From the NCBI GenBank assembly GCA_903970185.1, contig CAJCIC010000055.1:1-55240 (forward strand): a stretch of 55,240 nt of DNA, written 5' to 3'. Shown here one piece after another: positions 33,956 to 42,599 of the stretch. A program made the position numbers and the translations under genes. How positions within the stretch are numbered: the first letter of the stretch is position 1; each line of letters begins with the position of its first letter. Under the pieces are notes generated by a model, which searched no databases, had not been told where the DNA came from, and saw only the letters and a program-made list of their open reading frames with translations. The stretch is from Gammaproteobacteria bacterium (lineage in GTDB: Bacteria > Pseudomonadota > Gammaproteobacteria > Burkholderiales > Burkholderiaceae_D).

Positions 33956-34404
33956 GGGCCTACCTCTGGTTGGGTGATGCGAAATCGGAATAGCCGCGAA
34001 CATCGCCACGACCGCAATGGTCACTCACCGCCAGGGCGAGCGTCGTGCTGATGGCGCAAACGCAAGGCGCGCTTCGCGAAATGGTCGCGAGCTGGCCCAC
34101 TGCAGGATGGCGTCGCGAGCGGCGCGACGCGGCAGTGCAGGTCCTGGTGCAACGCTCAAGGTCGGTTGGCATCGGATCGGATGCAACACCAAGGTGGTGT
34201 CGCGAAAAAAGGCATCGGCGGACACATTGCAAAGCCGATGCCAGTTCACATCCGTCGCTGCGGATTCAGTTCAAGATGCTGATTACAAATGATCTTTTGC
34301 AAGGCTCGCGGTGACCTTGCGAGATCTCCCGGCGCCACGGCGCAAGGCCTTGCTGCAAAGCTCGTCGACAAGCTTTGCAGTCATGCGCAAAGCGCTGCAG
34401 CTCG
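33956..34404. other. Region upstream of the AraC gene, with a terminator
   Basis: No supported gene. It holds the promoter region of the AraC gene and, at 34205-34242, the terminator for the leftward porin-PstS unit. The frames 34017-34292 and 34045-34314 show no family pattern. Confidence 0.45.
34205..34242 (-). terminator. Terminator of the porin/PstS-like unit
   Basis: On the minus strand GGCATCGGC (34242-34234) pairs perfectly with GCCGATGCC (34219-34211) around a 14-nt loop, and TTTTTT follows (34210-34205). This is a classic rho-independent terminator about 160 bp after the stop of the PstS-like gene. Confidence 0.75.
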
Positions 34405-34893
34405 CTAGTGACTGCATAGCGGCGCAAGCGCCGCAGGCGCGATTGGGTGGCCGGCGCTATCGATGACAAGCAGAACGGCAACGCGCCTATCGACGCTGCA
34501 GTAGGGAACGTAGCCGATGCCATCCTTGCTCTGTTCGATAAAGCGAATCACGGCTTCATCTGAACTCGCGACAAAAGGCGGCGTGATGCCATGAAAGTAC
34601 ATGTCGTTCCAATAGGCTTCGCTGGCCTCGATCGGTTCGGAGAAAACCGCAAGCGAGAAATCGCGCCGTACCGGATCGCTCGCGGGCAGATTGATCGGCA
34701 CGATCTTGCCGCCGTCGGGCCAGAGCAGGCGCTTGCGCCGAAAGATCAGGGCGAGATCGCTGAGCGTCACGCTGCGCTTGGCATCAGCAAGCGGCACGAT
34801 GACGGCAATCGGTTCAGCCGCTCTTGCGAGCATCGGCGCTGCCACCCCGGCCAGGACGAGGCTAAGTCCGCTGATGATTGCGCGATAGCGCAT
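34405..34893 (-). CDS. Small PstS-like periplasmic substrate-binding protein
   Basis: The 162-residue precursor has a signal peptide (MRYRAIISGLSLVLAGVAAPMLARAA). The mature part matches short phosphate-ABC-type binding proteins: SVTLSDLALIFRRKRLLWPDG, INLPASDPVRRDFSLAVFS and VIRFIEQSKDGIGYVPYCSVD. It is about half the length of PstS and lacks one lobe, so it may bind a ligand together with another protein or sense one. It starts 3 bp after the porin stop, so both are one unit. A divergent kinase and sigma-54 activator lie across the control region. Confidence 0.8.
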   Translation of the reverse strand: MRYRAIISGLSLVLAGVAAPMLARAAEPIAVIVPLADAKRSVTLSDLALIFRRKRLLWPDGGKIVPINLPASDPVRRDFSLAVFSEPIEASEAYWNDMYFHGITPPFVASSDEAVIRFIEQSKDGIGYVPYCSVDRRVAVLLVIDSAGHPIAPAALAPLCSH

Positions 34894-34896
34894 GTC

Positions 34897-36075
34897 CTAG
34901 AACAGCAGCGAGATCGAAGAAAGCACTCCGATCGGCGCTCGGATCGCCCCATTGCTGCCGTCGACGAACTCGATCTTCATGACGATGTTGGGCTGGTAGC
35001 GATAGGTCAGGCCGACAATATTGAGCCTGACTGTTGGCGGTGGCGGCGGCAAGGGCGGCAGCGGTGGCTGCGCGCCGCCAGGAAGGCCAAGGGCATAGGC
35101 CAAAAACGCGTTTTGGGACCCGGGGATCGGACCGACCGAATTGAACAGCTCGAAGCGATAGACGGCGAAGAGCTTCGGCGCGAGCGGTGCCACGCCCTGA
35201 AGGAAGAAACCCCGCTCGTTGCCTTCGGAAGTGGATTCGGAGAGGCGATAGATCAGTTCACCGGTGGCCTCAAAGCCGTCCCTTTGCCAAAGAAAATCTG
35301 CGCCAAGCAGGTTCTTGACTTCATGCTGTTCGCTTCTTTGCTCGAAGCTGGCAAGCGAAGCACCGATTTGCAAACTTTCCGAGACGGTCACGTTGGCGCG
35401 CACGCCAAGTGCATTGCGAAACGGGTCGACATTGGGCGCAGGCCTTAGGTCACCGTCTTCGGCAGCGTAAAAGTTGTAATCGACGTCCTTGCCAAGGAGC
35501 GACACGGTGCCAAGCGCCATCACGCCTGTGGCGCTGGTCGGAAAGGCGATTTCGGTCACGAGCGGTCGCGAGGTGGTCCACACCAGGGGATCGGCGTGCA
35601 CCTGATTCCAGCGACCAATCGGCGTTAGGAACTTGCCGCCGCGCAAGGTGACGTCCGCGCTCAGTGCATAGTCTGCATAAAGACGCTCGAGCGAGAGGTA
35701 CTGGGGCTCCTGCGCGTCGTACGACCCCTGGGCGGTCAAGCCGCGCTGCAGATCGATTTCGGAGAAAAACTTGAGCGGCGAATCGTTCTCCCACCAAAGA
35801 AGAAGACTGGCATTGCTAATCGAAAAGAGCGGCGCGCCATGTTGCGAATATTCACCGGTAACATAGCCCCCCACGGTCAGGTCGGTGCCTGGCACCTGCA
35901 AGCCGCGTCCTGGAACGTAGTCAGACGACGAGGGATCGAGGTCCCCCGCGCATGCCGCCTGACAGAAGGAAAACGACGCGAACACGATTGCGGCAACCCA
36001 CCCTGATCGTCTTGCAACGTGATCGCCGCACTTACAATTTTTGCAAAATTTGAACTTGATAATCACGCCGTTCAC
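34897..36075 (-). CDS. Outer-membrane porin-like beta-barrel protein
   Basis: The 392-residue precursor has a signal peptide (about residues 23-43, GWVAAIVFASFSFCQAACA) and a mature barrel: GYVTGEYSQHGAPLFSISNASLLLWW, LQRGLTAQGSYDAQEPQYLSLERLYADYAL and a C-terminal SSISLLF. A short proline run (PPLPPLPPPPPTV) occurs late. No known porin family could be named. It may begin at the GTG at 36075 or slightly later; two cysteine pairs before the signal (CKNCKCG) argue for a later start. It is co-transcribed with the PstS-like gene and lies 57 bp from the divergent kinase gene. Confidence 0.75.
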   Translation of the reverse strand: MNGVIIKFKFCKNCKCGDHVARRSGWVAAIVFASFSFCQAACAGDLDPSSSDYVPGRGLQVPGTDLTVGGYVTGEYSQHGAPLFSISNASLLLWWENDSPLKFFSEIDLQRGLTAQGSYDAQEPQYLSLERLYADYALSADVTLRGGKFLTPIGRWNQVHADPLVWTTSRPLVTEIAFPTSATGVMALGTVSLLGKDVDYNFYAAEDGDLRPAPNVDPFRNALGVRANVTVSESLQIGASLASFEQRSEQHEVKNLLGADFLWQRDGFEATGELIYRLSESTSEGNERGFFLQGVAPLAPKLFAVYRFELFNSVGPIPGSQNAFLAYALGLPGGAQPPLPPLPPPPPTVRLNIVGLTYRYQPNIVMKIEFVDGSNGAIRAPIGVLSSISLLF

Positions 36076-36132
36076 TCGATCGCTGAATTCAGACGATCAT
36101 AGCAGCGCACTCATCACACACTTCCTGACGCC

Positions 36133-37899
36133 GTGAGTATTCGCCGAACGCTGCTGCTTGCATTTCTACTTGTCGGTCTCGGACCTGCTGCGCTTTTGAC
36201 CTATCTCGCCTTTGAGCGCGCGCAAGACGCGATGCGCACGGAGATCGAACGAAACATCACGGTACAAGCCGCCTCGCTTTCGACGGAAATCGATCGCATT
36301 CTGTTTGAGCGTCTCGAGAATTCGGCGACCTGGAGCCGGCTCGATGTCATGGAAGATATCCGTATCAGCGATGTCGACAAACGACTGTCACTGTTTTTAT
36401 CCGAGCTCAAGTCCGGCTATGGTCCGGTCTACCAGGAACTGTATTGCACCGATGCCACCGGACTCAAGGTCGCAAGCAGCAATGCCGCCTTGATCGGCGA
36501 GCGCGTCACGCCCTCGCCGGGCTGGATCAGCACGATGTTTCCGCGCGCCGATCTGTCGATGGAATCTTCACCACGCGGGCCCCTGGGCTCGCCCACGCTT
36601 GCCATTCGTGCGCAGGTGGCGCCCGCCCTTGGCGATCGTTCGCCAGGCGAACTGACGCTGCTTTTTGACTGGCAGGAACTGCAAACCCTGCTCGACCAGG
36701 CTGCATCGAACGGTCGCTCGATTGCCGTGCTCGACCAGACCGGACGCGTCATCGTTGCATCCGAGAGCCTGCACGCAAAGGACGTGGTGATGACGCAGCG
36801 GCTTGCCGATTGGGTGTCCAAAGACAAGCGCAACGCGGCCTTGATCCGCCTTGGCGCGCCCATCGAGAAGGGCGAAGTGATCGTTGGCACGGACCAGGTG
36901 CGCGACTATCGCGGGTTTCACGGCTTTGGCTGGTCCACCGTGGTCATCGAGCCCCTCGACATCGCGCTTGCGCCCGTGCGTCGCATGGCCGTGGTCTTTC
37001 TCAGCCTGCTTCTGGTCGTTGCTGCATTGACGGTCGTCGTCGCCCTTTGGGCAACGCGCACGCTGGGTCAGCCGATCATCTCACTGACGGCGTTTACAAG
37101 GCGCTTCATGCACAACCAGGAAATGATCGACCTGCCGCGAGCGAAAGGCGAGGTCGGCGAGCTGACCTCGTCGTTCGTGCTGATGATCGAGGAAATCGCG
37201 CGGTCACGGCAAAAGCTCATCGACAGCGCCAAGCTCGCCGCGCTAGGCGAAATGGCCGCCGTGCTCGCGCACGAAATCCGCACGCCGCTTGGCATCGTCA
37301 AGTCCTCGGTGCAACTGCTCCATCGCGAACCGACGCTTGCCGCCGATAGCCGCGAGCTGCTCGGATTCATCGAAAGCGAAACCGAGCGCTTGAATCGACT
37401 GATCTCGACCTTGCTCGACAGTTCGCGGCCGCGCCAGCCGGTGATTGCCACGCTCGATGTCAATGCGCTCATCAGAAAATGCAGCGCCATGCTTGCCTCG
37501 CAGGCGGAAAAAAAGGCGATTCTGATCACCGAGCGCCTCTGTGCTGGCGAGTTGTTGGCACAAACCGACGGCGAACAGCTCACGCAGGTCATTCTCAATC
37601 TGCTGCTCAATGCGATCCAGATCGTGCCCGAGGGCGGTCACATCGAAATCGGCAGCGTGCCCGGCCGCGAGTTTGTCGAAATCAGCGTCGCCGACGATGG
37701 GCCCGGGATTGCCAGCGAGGATCGCGAGCGGATTTTCGAGGCCTTCTTCTTTCGTCGTGAAGGTGGCGTCGGACTTGGCCTTGCCGTCGTGAAACAGATC
37801 GTGCACGCGCACGGCGGCCAGATCGAAGTCGGCCAGAGCACCCTGTCGGGTGCGCTCTTCCTGATCCGCCTGCCAGCCAGTCCGAAAGGAGACAGATAG
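36133..37899 (+). CDS. Membrane sensor histidine kinase
   Basis: The 588-residue kinase has two membrane helices (about 5-25 and 285-305) around a periplasmic dCache-like sensor (AAALSTEIDRILFERLENSATW and following), then HAMP, HisKA with His380 in LAHEIRTPLGIV, and HATPase_c with N box NLLLNAIQ, G1 DDGPGI and G2 GVGLGLAV. It starts at a GTG without a strong ribosome binding site. The response regulator gene overlaps its stop by 1 bp. The ligand is probably linked to the divergent porin and PstS-like protein. AtoS/NtrB-like kinases of sigma-54 systems are the nearest class. Confidence 0.93.
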   Translation: MSIRRTLLLAFLLVGLGPAALLTYLAFERAQDAMRTEIERNITVQAASLSTEIDRILFERLENSATWSRLDVMEDIRISDVDKRLSLFLSELKSGYGPVYQELYCTDATGLKVASSNAALIGERVTPSPGWISTMFPRADLSMESSPRGPLGSPTLAIRAQVAPALGDRSPGELTLLFDWQELQTLLDQAASNGRSIAVLDQTGRVIVASESLHAKDVVMTQRLADWVSKDKRNAALIRLGAPIEKGEVIVGTDQVRDYRGFHGFGWSTVVIEPLDIALAPVRRMAVVFLSLLLVVAALTVVVALWATRTLGQPIISLTAFTRRFMHNQEMIDLPRAKGEVGELTSSFVLMIEEIARSRQKLIDSAKLAALGEMAAVLAHEIRTPLGIVKSSVQLLHREPTLAADSRELLGFIESETERLNRLISTLLDSSRPRQPVIATLDVNALIRKCSAMLASQAEKKAILITERLCAGELLAQTDGEQLTQVILNLLLNAIQIVPEGGHIEIGSVPGREFVEISVADDGPGIASEDRERIFEAFFFRREGGVGLGLAVVKQIVHAHGGQIEVGQSTLSGALFLIRLPASPKGDR

Positions 37900-39251
37900 T
37901 GCGCAAACACGTGCTGGTCGTCGACGACGAGGCGTCGATGCGTCGCGTCCTCGAAATCATGTTGAAAAAAATGGATTTCATCGTGCACGCCGCGGCGCAC
38001 GGCATCGAGGCGCTGGCACTGCTTGACGAGCTCGCCATCGATCTGATCATTACCGACTTGCGCATGCCGCAGATGAGCGGGCTCGAGTTCCTCGAGGAGC
38101 TAACGGCAAGGGGCGAGACGGCACCTGTGATCGTCATGACCGCACACGGCACGATCGATACCGCAGTCACGGCCATGAAGCATGGCGCATCGGACTATCT
38201 CTTGCGCCCGTTTGATATCGAGGTTCTGGAACTTGCGATCTCAAGAGCCATGCACACGCAAGACGTCAGCCGCGAGAACGTGTTCTTGCGCCAGCAGGTC
38301 GATCACGGCTGGGAAGGCTTCATCGGCAAGAGCAGGAAAATGCAGGATGTCTACGCCTTGATCCAGCAGGTCGCGCCGACCAAGGCCTCGGTCATGATCA
38401 CTGGCGAGACCGGCACCGGCAAGGAGCTCGCAGCGCGCGCGATTCATCGCGCCTCGCCGCGCGCCGGCAAGCTTTTCGTGCCGATCAACTGTGCCGCAAT
38501 TCCCGCTGAAATCCTCGAGAGCGAATTGTTCGGCTATGAGAAGGGCGCCTTCACGGGTGCCGCCAAGGAGCGCATCGGCAAATTCGAGCTCGCGAATGGC
38601 GGCACGATCTTCCTTGACGAAATGACGGAAATGCCTGTCGCCCTGCAGGCCAAGCTGCTCCGTGTCCTGCAGGAATCTTCGCTCGAAAGACTGGGCAGCA
38701 ATGTCACCGTGCCGCTGGATATTCGCGTGGTGGTTGCAACCAACCGCTCGCCTGCGCTCGCGCTTGCCGACGGTACCCTGCGCGAGGACCTGTTTTATCG
38801 CGTCAACGTCGTCACCATCGACCTGCCGCCGCTACGCGAACGCAGCGAGGACATCGCCATGCTGATTCGCCACTTCTACACCAAGCACACCGGCAAACCG
38901 GCCCCGCTCGAATGCATCACGGCCGAGGCCGAGCACGAACTGCGTGCCTATGCCTGGCCTGGAAACGTCCGGGAACTCGAAAATGCCGTCGAGCGCGCCG
39001 TGATCCTGAATCGAAGCCTGCCGCTTCGGCTCGAGAACTTCTTTCCTGTCTCGCAAAAGGCGAAAGCCGATGACTTAGCCGCAAGCGGCCCGCAATCGAT
39101 GGTCGATGCCGTCGAGCGTCTCGAGAAGGCGATGATCGTGCGTGCCCTCGCGGAGGCTGCAGGCAACAAGGCGCGCGCTGCGGCCCTGCTTGCGATCAGC
39201 GAGCGCACGCTCTGGTACAAGATCAAGAAGTACCGCATCGAGGGCTCGTAG
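37899..39251 (+). CDS. Sigma-54-dependent NtrC-family response regulator
   Basis: The 450-residue regulator has a receiver (phospho-accepting Asp53 in LIITDLRMP), an AAA+ domain with Walker A GETGTGKE (169-176), the sigma-54 contact loop GAFTGA at 216-221, Walker B-like GGTIFLDE, and a Fis-type C-terminal helix-turn-helix (KARAAALLAISERTLWYKIKKY). Start GTG overlaps the kinase stop; AAAGGAGAC precedes it. It should activate sigma-54 promoters, probably for the divergent porin/PstS-like genes, although I did not find a clear TGGC-N8-TTGC site there. Confidence 0.95.
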   Translation: MRKHVLVVDDEASMRRVLEIMLKKMDFIVHAAAHGIEALALLDELAIDLIITDLRMPQMSGLEFLEELTARGETAPVIVMTAHGTIDTAVTAMKHGASDYLLRPFDIEVLELAISRAMHTQDVSRENVFLRQQVDHGWEGFIGKSRKMQDVYALIQQVAPTKASVMITGETGTGKELAARAIHRASPRAGKLFVPINCAAIPAEILESELFGYEKGAFTGAAKERIGKFELANGGTIFLDEMTEMPVALQAKLLRVLQESSLERLGSNVTVPLDIRVVVATNRSPALALADGTLREDLFYRVNVVTIDLPPLRERSEDIAMLIRHFYTKHTGKPAPLECITAEAEHELRAYAWPGNVRELENAVERAVILNRSLPLRLENFFPVSQKAKADDLAASGPQSMVDAVERLEKAMIVRALAEAAGNKARAAALLAISERTLWYKIKKYRIEGS

Positions 39252-39259
39252 GCGACGGC

Positions 39260-39766
39260 TCAGGCTAGCGCCAGGCGATAGCGCAAGGCGACGATGTCCA
39301 TGCCGGCCAGGGTGTCGTCCTCGGCCTGGCAAAATTTCCAGCCGCGAGATTCGTAAAAGCCGATGGCTTCGGTGTTGCTGTCAAGAACAAGCAGGTTCAG
39401 GCTTTTCGCGCCCCTGGCTTTTGCCCATTGCTGGGCCAAGGCAAGCAGGGTCGTGCCAAGGCCCTGGCCCTTCACGGCCGGACGTGCATGCAGGTTGTCG
39501 ATATACACGCTGCCCTCGCCATCGGGCATCTCCATGCAGACGAAGCCGCAAGGGCTCGCCTCGTGAAAGGCGATCAGGACTGTGCCAGCCCCGGCCAGAA
39601 GTTCAGGCAGGCGTTGCCGCCAGTGGCTGCTACGCTCGCCGTACACGCCGTGATCGAGATAGGCTTCGGGCAGCATGCCGCGATAAGTCGCGGCCCAGCT
39701 CTCGGCGTGCAGCCTTGCGATGAGCTCACAATCGGTGGCTAGCGCCTCGCGCACCGTGATTGCCAA
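39260..39766 (-). CDS. GNAT family N-acetyltransferase
   Basis: The 168-residue product shows the GNAT acetyl-CoA motifs: VYIDNLHARPAVKGQGLGTTLLALAQQWA (motif A with Q/R-x-x-G-x-G/A pattern, here VKGQGLGTTLL) and LNLLVLDSNTEAIGFYESRGWKF (motif B). It transfers acetyl from acetyl-CoA to an amine or similar group of an unknown substrate. I use the TTG at 39766 (MAITVREALATDCELIARLHAESW); the frame is open to a GTG at 39817. It converges on the sigma-54 activator gene. Confidence 0.88.
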   Translation of the reverse strand: MAITVREALATDCELIARLHAESWAATYRGMLPEAYLDHGVYGERSSHWRQRLPELLAGAGTVLIAFHEASPCGFVCMEMPDGEGSVYIDNLHARPAVKGQGLGTTLLALAQQWAKARGAKSLNLLVLDSNTEAIGFYESRGWKFCQAEDDTLAGMDIVALRYRLALA

Positions 39767-39786
39767 CGCGGCGGCGCGCGCTCCAC

Positions 39787-40173
39787 TCAAGGCGCAACCC
39801 TGAGCGCGACATGCCACTTAAGCCTGGCGTCAACCGGCACGCCCGGGCAGCGCAGCCTCTTCACGGCTGCGACGACGGCGTCGTCGAAATAGGGTTGGCT
39901 GCTCGAGCTCACCACGATATCGATGGGCTCACCGCTTGCGGCAACCGAGAAGCCGACAGCGATGTCGGCGTTGCTCACGCCCGCGCGTACCGCGGCGATC
40001 GGATAGACAATCGATGCGGCGACTTCGCGTGCATTGGGGCACGCACTTGCGACATCGATGCTTCGCATCGGCGCCAAATCGCCTGCGGGCCCCTCGCGCG
40101 CATGGGCGCTTGCCGCACCGGCACAGGCCAATGCAAGTGCCGCGCAACTCAAAAACGTCCGCAAAGGGCTCAT
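39787..40173 (-). CDS. Stand-alone TonB C-terminal domain protein
   Basis: The 128-residue precursor has a cleavable-looking signal peptide (MSPLRTFLSCAALALACAGAASAHA) and a TonB C-terminal-like domain: SIVYPIAAVRAGVSNADIAVGFSVAASGEPIDIVVSSSSQPYFDDAVVAAVKRLRCPGVP. A normal TonB has an N-terminal membrane helix and a Pro-rich spacer that span the periplasm; both are missing. It could be a free periplasmic protein or use the uncleaved signal as anchor. No ExbB or ExbD is near. Confidence 0.75.
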   Translation of the reverse strand: MSPLRTFLSCAALALACAGAASAHAREGPAGDLAPMRSIDVASACPNAREVAASIVYPIAAVRAGVSNADIAVGFSVAASGEPIDIVVSSSSQPYFDDAVVAAVKRLRCPGVPVDARLKWHVALRVAP

Positions 40174-40286
40174 GGTGCAAAATTCCCGGGCATGCCGTTT
40201 CGAGAGGCGCGAGGCCGGATAGTTCAGCGCCGCCGCACATCGCGGCCCCCGAGAAAACCCGTATCAAGGCCAGAGGGGACCCGCAA

Positions 40287-41138
40287 CTAGCGGCGTGCGC
40301 TAAATGCGCTGCCAAGCAGATCGCGCTCGAAGTAGCGCCCGCCGTCTTCACCGCGTGCAAAGCGATAGAGCGCTGAGGTGTAAATGGTGTGCAGCGTACT
40401 GCTCACGAGCAGCGAGACGGTGACGCAAAGCACGCTTAGCACGGCAAGCAGAAAACCAAGCGCAACGTGGCCGCCGGCAAAGGCCATGACGGTCAGGATG
40501 AAACCGGTCAGGACAATTCCAACCGTAAAGATGCTGGTGACGAAACTGATGCCGGCATTGCCGATCAGATTCTCGCCCCAGCTTTTCTTCATCAGTTGCA
40601 CGCTTTCCGAAATCGCCTCGAGGGGTCCGAGCGCCTCGCGCGCGAGGATCGGCACGACCAGCATCGTCGCAATCGAGAACGTGACGCCGAAGATTCCCGC
40701 GATGATGCGCCCGATCAGATCGACCCGCTCCTCGATCATGCGCAGCAAGGCGCCAACTGTCGCTGCGACGAGGCAGTAGCCAACGATCGAAGGCAGCCGC
40801 TGCCAGGCGATGGCAAGCCCGTCGCCAACCGATGCCGGGATGCCGTCAAAGCGCTTGAGCGCGACTGCGGCCAGCGCCGTATTGAAGAACGTGCCAATCG
40901 AATACATGATGAGGTAGAACACAACCAGGCCGACAAAGCCGGTGCCGCGATGCATGCCTGGCACGGCCAGGGCATGCGCGGCATGCACAATCGCCCAGAC
41001 CGGCAACGCAAACGACACGGCGACAATCGCCGTGACGGCCGTGGACATCACGGGAAAGACGAGAAGGGCCTTGTCATCGACAAGCAGGTCCCAGCATTGA
41101 CCGACAAGACGCCAGCTGCGCGAGAATCGTTCGAACAT
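40287..41138 (-). CDS. DUF6159-type multi-pass membrane protein
   Basis: The 283-residue product has about six membrane helices and begins FERFSRSWRLVGQCWDLLVDDKALLVFPVMS, a pattern of the DUF6159 family. A conserved amphipathic part (LEAISESVQLMKKSWGENLIGN) lies between helices 4 and 5, and FARGEDGGRYFERDLLGSAF closes the protein. No function is known. It is divergent from the amidase across 100 bp. Confidence 0.8.
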   Translation of the reverse strand: MFERFSRSWRLVGQCWDLLVDDKALLVFPVMSTAVTAIVAVSFALPVWAIVHAAHALAVPGMHRGTGFVGLVVFYLIMYSIGTFFNTALAAVALKRFDGIPASVGDGLAIAWQRLPSIVGYCLVAATVGALLRMIEERVDLIGRIIAGIFGVTFSIATMLVVPILAREALGPLEAISESVQLMKKSWGENLIGNAGISFVTSIFTVGIVLTGFILTVMAFAGGHVALGFLLAVLSVLCVTVSLLVSSTLHTIYTSALYRFARGEDGGRYFERDLLGSAFSARR

Positions 41139-41238
41139 TGCGGGTCCCTTGACTGAAAAACCGAAGGCGGCAGGAAACTATACTAATGTTGCTCCTTTCG
41201 CCGTTATGGCGCCAGTCATTTCCCAACCAAGGCGACTC

Positions 41239-42597
41239 ATGTCCGACGCGCTTCCCACGCTAAAGCACCTGAACGAACAGCTGCGCAGCCGCAAAGTCTC
41301 AAGCGAGTACCTGACCCGCGAGGCGCTTGAGCGCGCGGAGTGGCCAGACGGTGAAGGCGCGCGCACCTTCATTCACCTTGACCGCCAGGGTGCCCTGGCC
41401 CAGGCCAGGGCGAGCGACACCTTGCGCGAGGCGGGCATCGATCTCGGGCCCCTGATGGGCCTGCCGATTTCGGTGAAGGACCTCGTCGATGTCAAGGGTC
41501 AGGTGACGCGCGCGGGTTCGCTGGTTCTGGCGGGCGCCCCCAAGGCGAGTGCCGATGCACCGATCGTGACGCGGCTGCGCAGGGCGGGCGCTGTGATTCT
41601 GGGGCGCACCAATATGGTCGAATTCGCCTACTCGGGTCTGGGCCTGAATCCCCACTACGGCACCCCGCGCAACCCTTTTGAACGTTCACTCGGACGCGTG
41701 CCAGGCGGATCATCGTCGGGCGCTGCGATTGCCGTGACGGATCGCATGTGTGCCGCCTCGATTGGCACCGATACCGGCGGATCCGTGCGCATCCCGGCCG
41801 CCTTTTGCGGCCTGACCGGGTTCAAGCCGACGGCCTCGCGCGTGCCGCGTGAAGGCGTGCTGCCGCTTTCCGTGACGCTCGATTCGATCGGCCCGCTCGC
41901 GCCTTCGGTCAGCTGCTGCGCCATGCTCGATGCGGTCCTTGCCGATCGCGCCGAGATCGCCCACATCGCTCCAAGGCCCCTTGACCGGCTGCGCTTTCTG
42001 GTCGCGGCCAACATCCTTTGCGACGAGCTCGATCCTGACGTTGCAACAGCGTTCGGGCGTGCACTCTCGCGCATCTCGGAGGCGGGCGCCGAAGTCGTCG
42101 AAGTCGCCATTGCAGGCATCGACACGCTCTACAACGAGATCAATCCGTTTGCCAGCTTTTCACCCGCCGAAGCCTTCGCCTGGCATCGCCAGCTGCTCGC
42201 CTCGCACCGCGAAAAATACGACCCGCGGGTGGCCGCGCGCATCGAAAAAGGCGCGCAACTGAGTGCCGCCGACTATATCGATCTGATTGCGCTACGCGCC
42301 GCGTTCATGCGCAGCATGAACGCCAGCCTGCAAGGCTTTGACGGTCTTTTGATGCCGACCGTGGCCTGCATTGCCCCGCTTATCGCTCCGCTTGCCGATG
42401 ATGCCCAATACTGGCAGGCCAACGCTTTAGTGCTGCGCAACACCAGCATGGTCAACTTCCTTGACGGCTGCGCCTTGACGCTGCCGATGCACGAACCCGG
42501 GGCAGCCCCTTGTGGGCTGTCGCTCGCCCACGTCGGCCACGAGGATGCGCACGTCCTGGCCTGCGGCATGTCGCTTGAGGCTGTCTTGTCGCGCTAG
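41239..42597 (+). CDS. Amidase signature family hydrolase
   Basis: The 452-residue enzyme has the Ser-cis-Ser-Lys triad of the amidase signature family: Lys80 in SVKDLVDVKG, cis-Ser158 in GGSSSGAA and nucleophile Ser182 in GTDTGGSVRIP. It hydrolyses amides or related C-N bonds; the substrate cannot be told. Start at the ATG at 41239, AAGG upstream; the in-frame start at 41149 would add 30 residues overlapping the shared promoter region. It converges on the thiolase gene with only 2 bp between stops. Could be an allophanate hydrolase-like or fatty/aryl amide enzyme; the GatA subunit is less likely because GatB/C are not near. Confidence 0.9.
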   Translation: MSDALPTLKHLNEQLRSRKVSSEYLTREALERAEWPDGEGARTFIHLDRQGALAQARASDTLREAGIDLGPLMGLPISVKDLVDVKGQVTRAGSLVLAGAPKASADAPIVTRLRRAGAVILGRTNMVEFAYSGLGLNPHYGTPRNPFERSLGRVPGGSSSGAAIAVTDRMCAASIGTDTGGSVRIPAAFCGLTGFKPTASRVPREGVLPLSVTLDSIGPLAPSVSCCAMLDAVLADRAEIAHIAPRPLDRLRFLVAANILCDELDPDVATAFGRALSRISEAGAEVVEVAIAGIDTLYNEINPFASFSPAEAFAWHRQLLASHREKYDPRVAARIEKGAQLSAADYIDLIALRAAFMRSMNASLQGFDGLLMPTVACIAPLIAPLADDAQYWQANALVLRNTSMVNFLDGCALTLPMHEPGAAPCGLSLAHVGHEDAHVLACGMSLEAVLSR

Positions 42598-42599
42598 CC

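Noticed and set aside
34017..34314. Small plus-strand frames upstream of the AraC gene
   Set aside because: They span a terminator and control region and show no protein-like pattern.
41149..41184. TTGACT and TATACT before the amidase gene as a promoter
   Set aside because: The boxes are 24 bp apart, too far for sigma-70, so I did not list it as a promoter.
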